Notes: generated by a model not told the origin, from the letters alone. Counted from the stretch's first letter, positions 1 through 8,288 are shown. The stretch: 64,000 bases of DNA from Cupriavidus taiwanensis (GCF_900250075.1 NZ_LT977071.1:2313901-2377900), one strand, 5' to 3'. Made by a program: numbers and translations.

Positions 1-179
1 TGAGCGCTCCAGTAACCCCAGCCGCGGCAAATCGGCTCTACGAGCTCGCGAACTGGCTCGCAGATGGGATGGAAGACCGCGATGTTGTTTATCGGCAATT
101 CCCGAACTCGCACTACGACACCCAGCACCGAAAACGTCCATACTCCGTCTCGCTGAAACATATGACCCTCCATCGTTGA
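1..179 (+). CDS. 3' end of an unidentified gene (cut by window start)
   Basis: An open frame enters from the left edge and stops at the TGA at 177-179, giving 58 visible residues that start SAPVTPAANRLYELANW. The residues look protein-like, with an acidic/aromatic helix followed by a basic tail ending HMTLHR. If the base just outside the window is A, the first codon could be ATG and the protein would be a complete 59-mer. It lies 25 bp before the next gene on the same strand, so the two may be co-transcribed. No family was recognised. Confidence 0.45.
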   Translation, partial: SAPVTPAAANRLYELANWLADGMEDRDVVYRQFPNSHYDTQHRKRPYSVSLKHMTLHR

Positions 180-204
180 AAGAGAGGTCAGGCTAGTCAT
201 CGAG

Positions 205-1287
205 GTGCTATCAAAACAGTCAAAAACAGTGGGAACAACTGTGACACACGGAAACAACTCCTTAAAAATCAGTGCCATAGGCGAATTACCAGGCGACGAA
301 CAGCATCCGACTTCCACCGAGGAAGAGGCAGCCTTGACGGCGTTCCTGGGCTTCTTCTGCCGGCCTGAGAAACGAGAAACCTGGGCGGTGAAGATGGCAC
401 GCGCCCTCGCCTCTGCCGCGCTCGAAAGAGTACAAAGTGGTAAGCCACGCGTTGAGCTCAACTCGGCATACGTTGTTGAAATGCTTAGGCAGGACATAGC
501 ACCAGAATCCGGCACAAGCTGGTTGTCCGGTATATGGACCACGCTAAAGACTCGCCTGGACCAGCGCGAGGCTGGCATGCAGGACACAGTCCGCCAAGCC
601 GGCCTGGCCTATTACGCCTGGCCAAGAAAGACTGGCAGCAGCGGTGGTGCCGGCAATAGTTCTACCTACGCCATGGAGTTCATCCGGCTTCCGGATGCAG
701 AAGGAGAGTCCGTACCCCTACCTGCAGGTGGCATAGCTTACGTTCGCGACGTGACGCTACGACCGGCATTCTGGGTACATCGGCTGGTCGCAGCCGGCTT
801 CGCGCTGAAAGGATGGCGCCGCAACCTGTTTCTTACATATGGCTTAGGCGGCCTGGCGTTAGTTGGCTGCTGGCTTTTGGTCCTCTGGTTGATTATCACC
901 ACGCAGATGGCGCGACTCACGACCGGCGAGCTTTCCACGCTAGTGCTACTCGCCGCGATGGTGGCCTGGCTGGGATACACCTTTCTCCGTCCATTCTGGA
1001 CACTAATAGACCGGCGGATAATCATGGCGCCCGATGTCCTGGTCTCCCTGCGAGAGCGAGGCGTTCAGCTCGAAGCAGCAAAAGAAACTTCAGATGATGG
1101 ACAGTCTGTTCGGATAATCCGCCTGGTCCGATACTCTGGGCGCTGCCCACTCTGCGGCGAAGACGTGCACCTGCAAGATGGTCGAAAGGAATTTCCCGGC
1201 AGGCTGGTCGGGCGGTGCGATGAGCACCCCGCCGAACACGTCTACTCGTTCGACAGGTATACGCGAATGGGCCACCTTCTGAGATAA
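205..1287 (+). CDS. Hypothetical membrane protein with C-terminal zinc-ribbon-like motif
   Basis: This is a 360-aa protein of unknown function. Two hydrophobic segments at about residues 210-235 and 243-265 predict an inner-membrane hairpin. The soluble N-terminal part (about 200 residues) is helical with several Trp and Arg residues. The C-terminal tail contains CPLC followed about 22 residues later by a Cys and a His (RCDEH), which could bind zinc. Translation must start at a GTG at 205, because no better start lies near the 5' edge. It is followed after 299 bp by a HEPN/MauJ-like gene on the same strand in a defence-rich region. A membrane effector or sensor role is possible, but that is inference only. 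Confidence 0.75.
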   Translation: MLSKQSKTVGTTVTHGNNSLKISAIGELPGDEQHPTSTEEEAALTAFLGFFCRPEKRETWAVKMARALASAALERVQSGKPRVELNSAYVVEMLRQDIAPESGTSWLSGIWTTLKTRLDQREAGMQDTVRQAGLAYYAWPRKTGSSGGAGNSSTYAMEFIRLPDAEGESVPLPAGGIAYVRDVTLRPAFWVHRLVAAGFALKGWRRNLFLTYGLGGLALVGCWLLVLWLIITTQMARLTTGELSTLVLLAAMVAWLGYTFLRPFWTLIDRRIIMAPDVLVSLRERGVQLEAAKETSDDGQSVRIIRLVRYSGRCPLCGEDVHLQDGRKEFPGRLVGRCDEHPAEHVYSFDRYTRMGHLLR

Positions 1288-1560
1288 GAATGCTTCGACA
1301 ACTGTTTCTGATTGCAAACACTCTTGACGCCACTTGCTACGCGCTTGCCAATCTTCGGTTTCAAGGTAGGCATCATTCCAGCACAGGGGCGTGCCTTCAG
1401 TATCCATCTCCGTCCAGGTCGTAGCTGACTTGCACTCCAGGGCGGCTGCCAGCTTTTCGCCCGCGGCCACATTGACAACGCCAAGGACCTCTCGCTCCGT
1501 ATGGCTAGCGTAGTTGACGAGGTCCTCATCCGTCCCTGTACTATTCGCACGATGGCTCAT
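1090..1560 (-). CDS. Possible small gene antisense to the 3' end of the membrane-protein gene
   Basis: The minus frame beginning at ATG 1560 gives about 156 residues (MSHRANSTGTDEDLVNYA...). Its first 90 residues fill the gap between the two plus-strand genes and read like a normal acidic soluble protein. The last 65 residues overlap the plus-strand gene, whose zinc-ribbon end looks genuinely coding. That makes a full-length product doubtful. It may be a degraded gene whose original 3' end was replaced. No family was recognised. Confidence 0.25.
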   Translation of the reverse strand: MSHRANSTGTDEDLVNYASHTEREVLGVVNVAAGEKLAAALECKSATTWTEMDTEGTPLCWNDAYLETEDWQARSKWRQECLQSETVVEAFLSQKVAHSRIPVERVDVFGGVLIAPPDQPAGKFLSTILQVHVFAAEWAAPRVSDQADYPNRLSII

Positions 1561-1586
1561 TTCCCTTGTCCGAATACGAGGCAATC

Positions 1587-2900
1587 ATGGTGAAACCGTA
1601 CCTTCGAGACCTCAGAGCAGACGCGACTGCTCTACTCAACAAAGGGGGGATGTGGGTCGTCGGCGGAGTCGAAGGCAGCGTAGCGTGGCCCAAAGTTGCC
1701 CAAGTCGTGCCATTCGATGGCATGGATTTCATTCTCCGACCTGCAGAAGGCAACCGAATGGCCACCATTGCCTTCAACGCAGGCCTCTACCGACTCAATG
1801 TCACGCAAGGCCAAGCACGGATACTGAAGCTCGCGACCGCATTGGCCTGGAGCGATGGAGGAAGTCTGGAAGTGACCAGTTGGGTCAGCGGCGGCAATCC
1901 AATTGGACTTGGGAAATGGCGCGGCAATGTAGTGCGGGATTTCATTCGCGGCGATGACCTGCCGTACGCCCTATCGGAAGAAGCCTGGGTTGCCCTGGCG
2001 CTCTTCCGAGAAGGAGTCGCATCAAAAAACGTGTTCTATTCGTTCCTCAGTCTATTCAAGGTCATCGGGTCGATTCACCGCGATGGACGAAAGAGAGAGG
2101 ACTGGTTCCGAGCGCATCTGGGCAACTTGGACTCGGAGGACGCAATCAAGCGCTATGACGAACTACATGCAACCGGAATCGACGTAGCAAAATACCTTTT
2201 CATGGAAGGCAGAAATGCCATCGCGCATGCGGAGAAGGAAGTCTTCGTAAACCCCGACGAGCCTCTCGACTACGAGCGAATCTCGCGAGACCTTCCGGTT
2301 GTTCGCAATCTGGCTGAGATTGCTATAGAGGAGCAGTTTGGGCTGCTGCGCAGAAGAACCCGGTACCACTCGAGGGGCTTGGACATAGTGGGCTTCAAAG
2401 AAGCCATCGGACAAGAACTCTGGCAGATGCTCCTAGAAAAGTCCCCGGAGGTCGAGGGGCGCAACATAGAACTTCCTGACACCGTAGCCCTTGTAGCCCG
2501 TCGGGATGCAGCTATCCACGTCTATGAAGGCATGCGGTTCGGCCCTATTGGTCCGGATGACAAGGGCATCCGGTTCCTCCTGACCGACGCCAGCGAGACT
2601 GTTCAGTTCAGCATTGGGCTCAACCTACAAGAGGAGGAGCTATTCTTCGAGGCGCTCGAGGACATGGGTATCAGGCGGGAACCTGAGTCGGTTGACGGCA
2701 TTGACCGGCTCATTAAGTACCTCAATTTTCAGTTTTGCCTATTCTGCAATGGTTGCGTTGAGGTTTGGGATGAGAAAACGGGCTTACTGCTCGGAAAAGC
2801 GCCACCTTACATGCTCGAAAACATGATGATTGACTTCGACAGGCACAAGGCGCAAATCGCGCAGCTCGAAGCGCGCAAGGCTGAGCTGATGAAAGCCTAG
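1587..2900 (+). CDS. MauJ-like / HEPN-type protein
   Basis: This is a 437-aa soluble protein. ATG 1587 is preferred over the upstream TTG at 1566 because a GAGG sits 5-6 bp before it. The central helical part (about residues 120-245) resembles the annotated MauJ family: a run around FYSFLSLFKVIGSI, then YLFMEGRNAIAHA. The RNAIAH segment is an R-x4-H motif, the active-site signature of HEPN ribonucleases, so an RNase toxin or effector role is plausible. The MauJ name itself gives no proven function. Residues 270-437 look like a separate alpha/beta domain with no recognised family. It sits between a membrane protein and a retron in a defence island. Confidence 0.75.
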   Translation: MVKPYLRDLRADATALLNKGGMWVVGGVEGSVAWPKVAQVVPFDGMDFILRPAEGNRMATIAFNAGLYRLNVTQGQARILKLATALAWSDGGSLEVTSWVSGGNPIGLGKWRGNVVRDFIRGDDLPYALSEEAWVALALFREGVASKNVFYSFLSLFKVIGSIHRDGRKREDWFRAHLGNLDSEDAIKRYDELHATGIDVAKYLFMEGRNAIAHAEKEVFVNPDEPLDYERISRDLPVVRNLAEIAIEEQFGLLRRRTRYHSRGLDIVGFKEAIGQELWQMLLEKSPEVEGRNIELPDTVALVARRDAAIHVYEGMRFGPIGPDDKGIRFLLTDASETVQFSIGLNLQEEELFFEALEDMGIRREPESVDGIDRLIKYLNFQFCLFCNGCVEVWDEKTGLLLGKAPPYMLENMMIDFDRHKAQIAQLEARKAELMKA

Positions 2901-3221
2901 TCCGGCGGTCAATGTTGGCCGCTCTTCGCACAGCTAAAGCCTCGAGTAACCGCTCTACCTGTCCATCTCGGTCGCGGAACCCGCAAATTGCAGCCCGAAT
3001 CGCCCGACGACAGGACAGCCAGGGACGGAATACTGCCGCTTCTTGCGAGCGTGGTCGTCACGCGCTCTAAATTCTCGAACCGGGCAACAGGCGGAGGCTC
3101 TTTGCGTATCTATCCGAATTTGTCCAGATATTCGACCTGCGGGCAATTGCGCGATATACGCGCCACGGTGCACGAGTGCCCCTTTCCCCGAGCCCACCCC
3201 GAAAGTCTCGGCAGCTATGCC
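2901..3221. other. 321-bp gap between convergent genes
   Basis: This stretch lies between the ends of the MauJ-like gene (plus) and the retron RT gene (minus). No convincing coding frame or strong terminator hairpin was seen. Confidence 0.5.
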
Positions 3222-4976
3222 CTAGGGCTTGGCTGCGTGAATAGTCAATACATCGTTTATTCTGTCCAGAATTGCAGCAAAGTTCGAAAAATCGATACTC
3301 TTCTGGCCCTTTTTGACAACGTGCTCGGCAAAAAGGTGCTTACCGTACTGGGTGGCCGCGTCAAACTTATCAGCCCTGCTAAATTTTTTCCCGTTGAGTA
3401 CGGTGTCTAATACTTTCTTCTCAAAGAAATCTTCAATCGCTGTCGGATTCCCCCCCAGCATTGGAACCGGAACAATGTATAAATTGTCGCGCACGAAATA
3501 GTACGGTTTGCTTCCGTCAATGGTATCTTTGCTTTTGATGGCGCTCCTTATAGCGGAATATATGCGATTTGCACCAGAGTCGTTGTCTATAAGTATGATG
3601 ACCGGATTTCTCTTGCCATCGTGCTTAAAGCCTTTGAACTCAGAGCCGTATTTTGCGATGAAATCGCACATATCTCCGGTTCCTCCCCCAAGATGGAGAA
3701 TGCGGTCCGCCACCTTTGAGTGGCTAAAAAAGTCAATCTTAAACTCGATTTCGCCGCTTTTCTTTTTTGCGGCTAGCGCTGGATATTTGGCGAACAGCTG
3801 ACGAAGTGCGCAACGAATATAGACGTTGTCAGTTTTTCCCTCGCAAAATATGAGTGGCTGAACAGGGCGGAAGAACTGCGTAAAAACAAGAAATCTACGA
3901 TAAATCCGTGCGGGGCCGTCCATATCGTCCAGACTGCTGCGAGGCAACTTATAGTCTGGGACTCCATTATTTTTTGGAGTATCTCTGCATTCCTCAAAAT
4001 GGCGCACCGAATCGATAAAACTGAGCATTCCTCTAAGCTGCGCCTCAGAGCCTTTTGCTACTGCCTCAGTCCATGCACCACTGTCATCGCGAAAAACTTT
4101 CCGGATTTGAAATTCTCCCCGGGTGACCAAAGCGTGCACCATTGCACGGACATTCTTTACGTATTCCGTGCGAACGTTCACCTTTGAATTGACTATGACG
4201 CCCGTGACGTCCTGCCGGAAGTCCTTAAATTGCATCCGAGTCTTTGCGAAATTCAACTCGAAGCCACAGCGACGAATTTCGCGTATAAGCTTCGTTCCGG
4301 GTGACCATTGGGTCGTATCGCCCATTCGGGTCGCAATTAGCGCAGGAAATTCTTTCTTGTTCGTGGAAAACGTTAAATCGTCCGCATACCGAGAATAATG
4401 ACAGCCAACTTTTGCCGCAAACTGCGCCATGCGAATATCAAGCACATGCCCGATAAGATTAGATATCGCAGGTGAGCATGGACTACCTTGCGGCAATACT
4501 TTATTGTGACACGCAATTTGAGCAATGGTGCGAGCCACGGCGGAGTTCAATTGAAACTCTCTATGTTTTTCGAAGAAACGCCAAACCCTACCAAAATTGA
4601 TAGTTCCGAAGAAATCTTGAAGGTCTATATTGAAAACGTAGCGTCGTCCACGATGGGCGGCAGCATTTGTCATAATCGAATGCTTGCGCCGAAAACCGTG
4701 CGATAACGATTTCTTTATGCCTCGTGTCGAATTTATTTCCGCCGCGCAATCTTCAAGAAGATGGGCCAAATGTTTTTGTAATTTTTTTAGCTCAGGAATC
4801 GGCGCACTAATCGTGCGCAATCCGCCTGACCGCTTCTTAATTTGGAAATCCGTATATTTTATACTATCTGGAATTCCATGAACGACGTAAGCCAGGCCCT
4901 TTGCTCTGTAGCCAAGCACTTGTGCAAGGGTGTGCAAGGAATTGGCGGCCTTTAGGCTAGCAAGACGGGTAGTCAT
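3222..4976 (-). CDS. Retron reverse transcriptase fused to TOPRIM domain (Ec67 type)
   Basis: The product is a 584-aa retron reverse transcriptase with a C-terminal TOPRIM nuclease/topoisomerase-primase domain, the architecture and length of the retron Ec67 protein. Visible RT motifs are NAAAH (104-108), a characteristic retron element; the first catalytic Asp in FNIDLQDFF (about 118); LPQGSPCSP (161-169); YADD (197-200); and the retron VTG signature (257-259). The TOPRIM part shows its Glu in FCEGKTD (379) and a D-N-D pair (464-466). The RT copies the msd part of the adjacent ncRNA into msDNA, and in known retrons the RT-msDNA complex restrains the effector until phage attack. ATG 4976 is chosen because the longer upstream frame would run through the ncRNA. 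The gene is AT-richer than its neighbours, which suggests transfer. Confidence 0.95.
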   Translation of the reverse strand: MTTRLASLKAANSLHTLAQVLGYRAKGLAYVVHGIPDSIKYTDFQIKKRSGGLRTISAPIPELKKLQKHLAHLLEDCAAEINSTRGIKKSLSHGFRRKHSIMTNAAAHRGRRYVFNIDLQDFFGTINFGRVWRFFEKHREFQLNSAVARTIAQIACHNKVLPQGSPCSPAISNLIGHVLDIRMAQFAAKVGCHYSRYADDLTFSTNKKEFPALIATRMGDTTQWSPGTKLIREIRRCGFELNFAKTRMQFKDFRQDVTGVIVNSKVNVRTEYVKNVRAMVHALVTRGEFQIRKVFRDDSGAWTEAVAKGSEAQLRGMLSFIDSVRHFEECRDTPKNNGVPDYKLPRSSLDDMDGPARIYRRFLVFTQFFRPVQPLIFCEGKTDNVYIRCALRQLFAKYPALAAKKKSGEIEFKIDFFSHSKVADRILHLGGGTGDMCDFIAKYGSEFKGFKHDGKRNPVIILIDNDSGANRIYSAIRSAIKSKDTIDGSKPYYFVRDNLYIVPVPMLGGNPTAIEDFFEKKVLDTVLNGKKFSRADKFDAATQYGKHLFAEHVVKKGQKSIDFSNFAAILDRINDVLTIHAAKP

Positions 4977-5245
4977 TCTTGATTTTGTGCTTTTAAGGCG
5001 GGCGCTACGGACACTCTCTGGCAGCGACGATTCACGGCACATTGCTACATTGACGCAAAGGCAATCTTCCCTTGCATGACTTCCACCTGTCGCGAAACAC
5101 GACAATAAATCTATCCGCAGGCCCAGGAAGAGCATATCACGGGATTCAAGGGAAGACTCCCCCCTAAGAGCAGGGAGTTTTCGTCGCCCCCCCAAAGGCA
5201 AAGACCCCTGCGTGGTTTCAGATATTACTGGGTTATATAGCTCCG
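4977..5245 (-). ncRNA. Retron msr-msd noncoding RNA (approximate limits)
   Basis: The 270 bp immediately upstream of the RT gene are rich in inverted repeats, as expected for the retron primer-template RNA. A perfect 10-bp pair, TCTTCCCTTG at 5065-5074 and CAAGGGAAGA at 5147-5156, encloses 72 bases. A 6-bp hairpin ACTCCC/GGGAGT lies at 5155-5179, and GCAGGG/CCCTGC can pair between about 5170 and 5211. The 10-bp pair could be the long msd stem. The a1/a2 pair and the branching guanosine could not be fixed by eye, so the limits are estimates. Confidence 0.6.
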
Positions 5246-5444
5246 CGAACACTGCAACGCCTACCTACGGCCAATGCCATGCTTTATGATGCGATACGCT
5301 AGGCGATTTCCTTTTGATTTTCAGGTGGCGGCTCAACAGGTGGACTCCAACTCCTACCTAGTGAAAAGAAATGGCTATCGCCTGTGTCGCCTCAAGCGTC
5401 ACCGGCTGCTGCGCCTTCGGCTCCGGGCGATGTTTCACTCCAGT

Positions 5445-5774
5445 TCAGTCCGGCTTCTTGAGTCGTGGCTTGCTGGCCCGCTGACGCGGCGCCGCAGTTC
5501 GGGTCAGCATGAGCGGATTGATGGTTGGAACTGGAGCAATAGTCTCGAACCACTGTTCGCGCCCGAGAGCACGAACGGCCTGGATAAGAGTGTGCAGCGA
5601 TGAGCCGCTGCCGCTCTCGAGATTCCGCAACGTACGAACACTGATGCCTGCCCGAGCGGCAAGCGTGGCTTGGTCCAGGTTCCGGTGTACCCTGAGTTTT
5701 TTCAATCGCTCGCCAAGCTCGGCCTCAATCTCCTGCGGAGTGAGCTGCCCTCGTGCACTGCTCGGCGTCTTCAT
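5445..5774 (-). CDS. XRE-family regulator, HipB-like orphan antitoxin
   Basis: This is a 109-aa DNA-binding protein. The Cro/C1-type helix-turn-helix spans about residues 17-72 (ERLKKLRVHRNLDQATLAARAG..SVRTLRNLESG). It is followed by a short linker and a basic tail, PRQRASKPRLKKP. The layout matches HipB-like antitoxins of Burkholderiales, which normally precede a hipA kinase toxin. Here no hipA follows, because the retron ncRNA lies downstream. ATG 5774 gives a normal-length protein. The tail-coding DNA recurs at 6391-6422, so the locus was probably rearranged. Confidence 0.8.
   Translation of the reverse strand: MKTPSSARGQLTPQEIEAELGERLKKLRVHRNLDQATLAARAGISVRTLRNLESGSGSSLHTLIQAVRALGREQWFETIAPVPTINPLMLTRTAAPRQRASKPRLKKPD
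5454..5485. repeat. Direct repeat, copy A (HipB-like tail)
   Basis: A 32-bp block encodes the RASKPRLKKP tail of the HTH protein. It matches 27 of 32 bases of the block at 6391-6422. The copies bracket the HTH gene and the helicase fragment, suggesting an ancient duplication or recombination. Confidence 0.6.
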
Positions 5775-6039
5775 AGCGCTCCCCCGAAATCCGCTTGCTC
5801 GGACCATCCGCGACAACCGGCATCATTATGCCTCTTAAGCCGAAATATCCCAAATAAGAGGCAGGATGTTACCGGTTATCGGCGGACGCCGGCGCTGCGC
5901 GGAGCAGCACGCGCACGAAGCGGTCCAGCTGGGCGTGACATGACAACGAAGCTGAAGGGGAAGAAACCAAAGTTGCAGCTGAGACATAGCCAGCCCTGAT
6001 GGTTGAATGTCTCGGACCGAGGACAGACAGAGACCACTT

Positions 6040-6387
6040 CCGCCAGAACGTCCAGCCCGCACGCTCCAGAATGCGCTGACGGTTCATGTCACTCTGCCAG
6101 CGGTCAGGCCCGTGGTACGCGTCTCCGTCGCATTCTACCGCGAGGCGTGCATCATTGGCACCTTCCACCACCATATCCAGCCGATACGCTCCGCTCTTCA
6201 CCTGAGGGATGACGCGGTAGTCGCGCTGCACGAGCATCGTGAATACCTCGCGCTCGAATCCAGATTCGCACAGCTTGATGAGGTTCCCCTGGTCGTCCAC
6301 GTCTTGCGCGACTTTTGGCTTGCTGAAGTGCTCGAGCAAGGTCATGCGAATGTCCCCCTTCCGCTCATCCAGGACGATAAGCAGGTG
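6040..6387 (-). pseudogene. C-terminal fragment of a large helicase-nuclease
   Basis: About 115 residues in one frame match the C-terminal endonuclease-like domain (MTES_1575/Vsr-like) of very large SF1 helicases found in defence islands. The fragment includes the run ESGFEREVFTMLVQRDYRVI, then QVKSGAYRLDMVVEG, LAVECDGDAYH and QRILERAGWTFWR. The remaining helicase of more than 1000 residues is missing. Upstream the frame fuses directly to a copy of the HipB-like tail at 6391, and downstream of FWR the reading frame loses family resemblance. The piece is therefore a remnant and very unlikely to be functional. Confidence 0.7.
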
Positions 6388-6390
6388 TGG

Positions 6391-6422
6391 CCTCTTGAGT
6401 CTTGACTTGCTAGCACGCTGAC
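6391..6422. repeat. Direct repeat, copy B (HipB-like tail)
   Basis: This second, diverged copy of the 32-bp block at 5454-5485 encodes RASKSRLKRP on the minus strand. It sits exactly at the 5' border of the helicase remnant, so it marks a rearrangement junction. Confidence 0.6.
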
Positions 6423-6483
6423 AGGGGGACGCGTCGGCCCACGCCTGTGCGATGATAAGTACTCCATTTTCGCGGACTCCTCC

Positions 6484-7305
6484 ATGGCAAACGAACACGC
6501 AGGGCTTCTGAATTCGGTTCTCGTTCGGCTCGGCCGCAATATCCTGCTATTCCAGCAGATTGAATCGGGATTGAAGTTCATGCTCCCGTATATGCACCCG
6601 AAAGGGAGCGCTGAAAGTGACGATGCCTTCGGCAGGTTTCGGGAGAAGACCAAGGGCCAAACGCTAGGGCAGCTAGTGGAAAACTTCCAGGAGTCGATGA
6701 GAACGGACACCGACACCCTGAAGCGGTATCTCAAGCGAATTGTGGAGCAGCGCAATCAGCTCGTTCATCATTTCCATGAGATGCCTGGCGTGTCGCTGTG
6801 GACCGTGGCCGGCTGCCGTGCCGCGATACACATTCTCGACGAGCAGCATCGCGAGGCAGAACCGCTCCAGGACATGCTCCATGCACTAGGTGTCAGCCTG
6901 GGAGCATCGATGGCCAAGGACTACCCTGAGTTGGCGACCATCTACACGGCACTAAAGCAGCAGCTCCCGGCCCATGTCGAGTATGTCGACCTGTCAGACC
7001 CGTGCGAGACGAATTGGCCCACCACTCGCATCGTCCGGGCTCTCCAGGAAGCCGAATCTCAGACCGAGCCCGTGAACGGCATGACATCGTTGGCCCTTGC
7101 CGGGGTCTTCCTCCGCTCGCTCGACGCTGAGCTAACTCCACAGGCGCATGGCGTCAGCAAGCTCAAACGCATCCTTAAACTGTCAGGGGCTTTTGACATC
7201 GTCGAATACCGTCCGCACGAGGCTGCGGAGCCCATCACGCTCTATCGTAGCAAGCCCGCCGGCAGGCTTGGCCCTGCGCCGGCCCATCAGCCGAGGACCA
7301 CTTGA
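6484..7305 (+). CDS. HEPN-like protein with C-terminal OST-HTH/LOTUS-type domain
   Basis: This 273-aa soluble protein has an all-helical N-terminal region of about 130 residues. That region ends in EQRNQLVHHF, where RNQLVH forms an R-x4-H motif like that of HEPN ribonucleases. Residues about 205-260 (TSLALAGVFLRSLD, then HGVSKLKRILKLSGAFDIV and LYRSK) resemble the OST-HTH/LOTUS fold, a winged-helix-like RNA-binding domain. Together these suggest an RNA-targeting protein, perhaps an RNase with its own RNA-recognition module. It begins at ATG 6484, next to rearranged DNA, and is followed by a repeat array. The LOTUS call is moderate and the HEPN call is weak. Confidence 0.75.
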   Translation: MANEHAGLLNSVLVRLGRNILLFQQIESGLKFMLPYMHPKGSAESDDAFGRFREKTKGQTLGQLVENFQESMRTDTDTLKRYLKRIVEQRNQLVHHFHEMPGVSLWTVAGCRAAIHILDEQHREAEPLQDMLHALGVSLGASMAKDYPELATIYTALKQQLPAHVEYVDLSDPCETNWPTTRIVRALQEAESQTEPVNGMTSLALAGVFLRSLDAELTPQAHGVSKLKRILKLSGAFDIVEYRPHEAAEPITLYRSKPAGRLGPAPAHQPRTT

Positions 7306-7333
7306 GGACCTCCAAGACACCGCGAGGGGTCAC

Positions 7334-7416
7334 TTTGCTCATGTATCTGCTCAGAATCTGCTCATTATTGAGCAGATTCAACGCAATGAGCAAATGCCCC
7401 CGATTTTGAGCAGATT
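7334..7416. repeat. Array of TGAGCAGAT repeats with a perfect palindrome
   Basis: Six copies of TGAGCAGAT or close variants lie within 83 bp: three in one orientation (about 7334-7342, 7345-7353, 7355-7364) and three in the other (7369-7378, 7388-7396, 7407-7416). The central pair forms a perfect 11-bp inverted repeat with a TTAT loop (7354-7364 and 7369-7379). This looks like a multi-site operator or iteron-like protein-binding cluster, not only a terminator. It falls between convergent genes; a terminator role for the central hairpin cannot be excluded. Confidence 0.6.
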
Positions 7417-7633
7417 TGCGCTCGTCAAGTGGAGCACAAGCGCTAGCGGCACGTCGCACGAGGCCTTCTATCGAGAAGTACGCTCCACAATAGGACGGGG
7501 AACACGAAGAGGACGTCCTTGACATAGGGGAGTCACCAAGTCGGTGGACTGATGGCTATTCGTCGAATCCGTGCCGAGCAACACATATCCGCAGTACATG
7601 TGCCACCTCGCCCGGACGCCCATACCACCACCA

Positions 7634-7996
7634 TCATTTATGTCCATTCCAGACCGGGTCCGAGTCTTCATCCCACGCAGGAGCGAACTCGACGTTCCTC
7701 CATTTCGGGTGGCTTCTGTCGAACGGCGTCCCGGGACCTTCTCGCGGACGGTCGTAGCGATATATCCATCCTGGCAGATTGGATTTCGACATTTCATCGT
7801 AGCGCGCCATAAACGCAGCAGTGGACATGTGCGGCGCATCTCGCAAAAATTCGTGCCCCTCAAGCTCGCAGTCTGGCGTCCATATCAGCCATGTGTGTTT
7901 GTAGAATCTCGGTGGCGTGCTCGGTAGGTGCCCGAGGCAAAAGCTCAGAGTTTCGGGCTGGTCGCGTTCCCAGTTCGCCAAGGTCGGTAGTCGCAT
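7634..7996 (-). CDS. Conserved-looking hypothetical protein
   Basis: This protein of about 120 aa is rich in Trp, Pro and Asp (RLPTLANWERDQPETLSFCL..., WLIWTPDCELEG, GWIYRYDRP). ATG 7996 is the first methionine; the frame opens at a TTG at 8032. There are no membrane segments or known motifs. It is the last of three small minus-strand genes (8696 to 7634) that may form an operon. Base use and residue composition support true coding, but no family was recognised. Confidence 0.6.
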   Translation of the reverse strand: MRLPTLANWERDQPETLSFCLGHLPSTPPRFYKHTWLIWTPDCELEGHEFLRDAPHMSTAAFMARYDEMSKSNLPGWIYRYDRPREGPGTPFDRSHPKWRNVEFAPAWDEDSDPVWNGHK

Positions 7997-8053
7997 AGTG
8001 GGTCGGTTTTCGGGGTCAGACTTGTCGCGCAAGAAGGTCGAGGCGAGGAGCCG

Positions 8054-8230
8054 TCAATCGTCATCGCCACACCGGACCAGGGCCGTGAGTTGATTGCCGT
8101 TCCCGTACACACGTAGTCGCGAATCGAATGTCTTATCAAGTTGAGGATTGTAGATTCCAACCATTCTCCCGCCCGCGTAGGCGAACTGCTTCCCCTCGCC
8201 GTCAGTCCGGATGAAGCCGATTACTTTCAA
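8054..8230 (-). CDS. Very small hypothetical protein
   Basis: About 58 residues, KVIGFIRTDGEGKQFAYAGG followed by a run ending TALVRCGDDD, lie in one clean minus frame between the flanking small genes. The sequence alternates hydrophobic and charged residues like a small beta-rich domain. The only early start is a TTG at 8230 with no clear ribosome site, and an in-frame stop lies a few codons before it. It may therefore be a trimmed gene. It fits between its neighbours without overlap, which favours real coding. Confidence 0.45.
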   Translation of the reverse strand: MKVIGFIRTDGEGKQFAYAGGRMVGIYNPQLDKTFDSRLRVYGNGNQLTALVRCGDDD

Positions 8231-8288
8231 TGCGCTGTCGCGAAATATAGGTTGTGTTCACAACGCCTCCATTCCGTCGTCTTACTGC

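Noticed and set aside
4977..5252. N-terminal extension of the retron RT
   Set aside because: The frame is open, but the sequence is a folded ncRNA leader and family proteins start at the later ATG.
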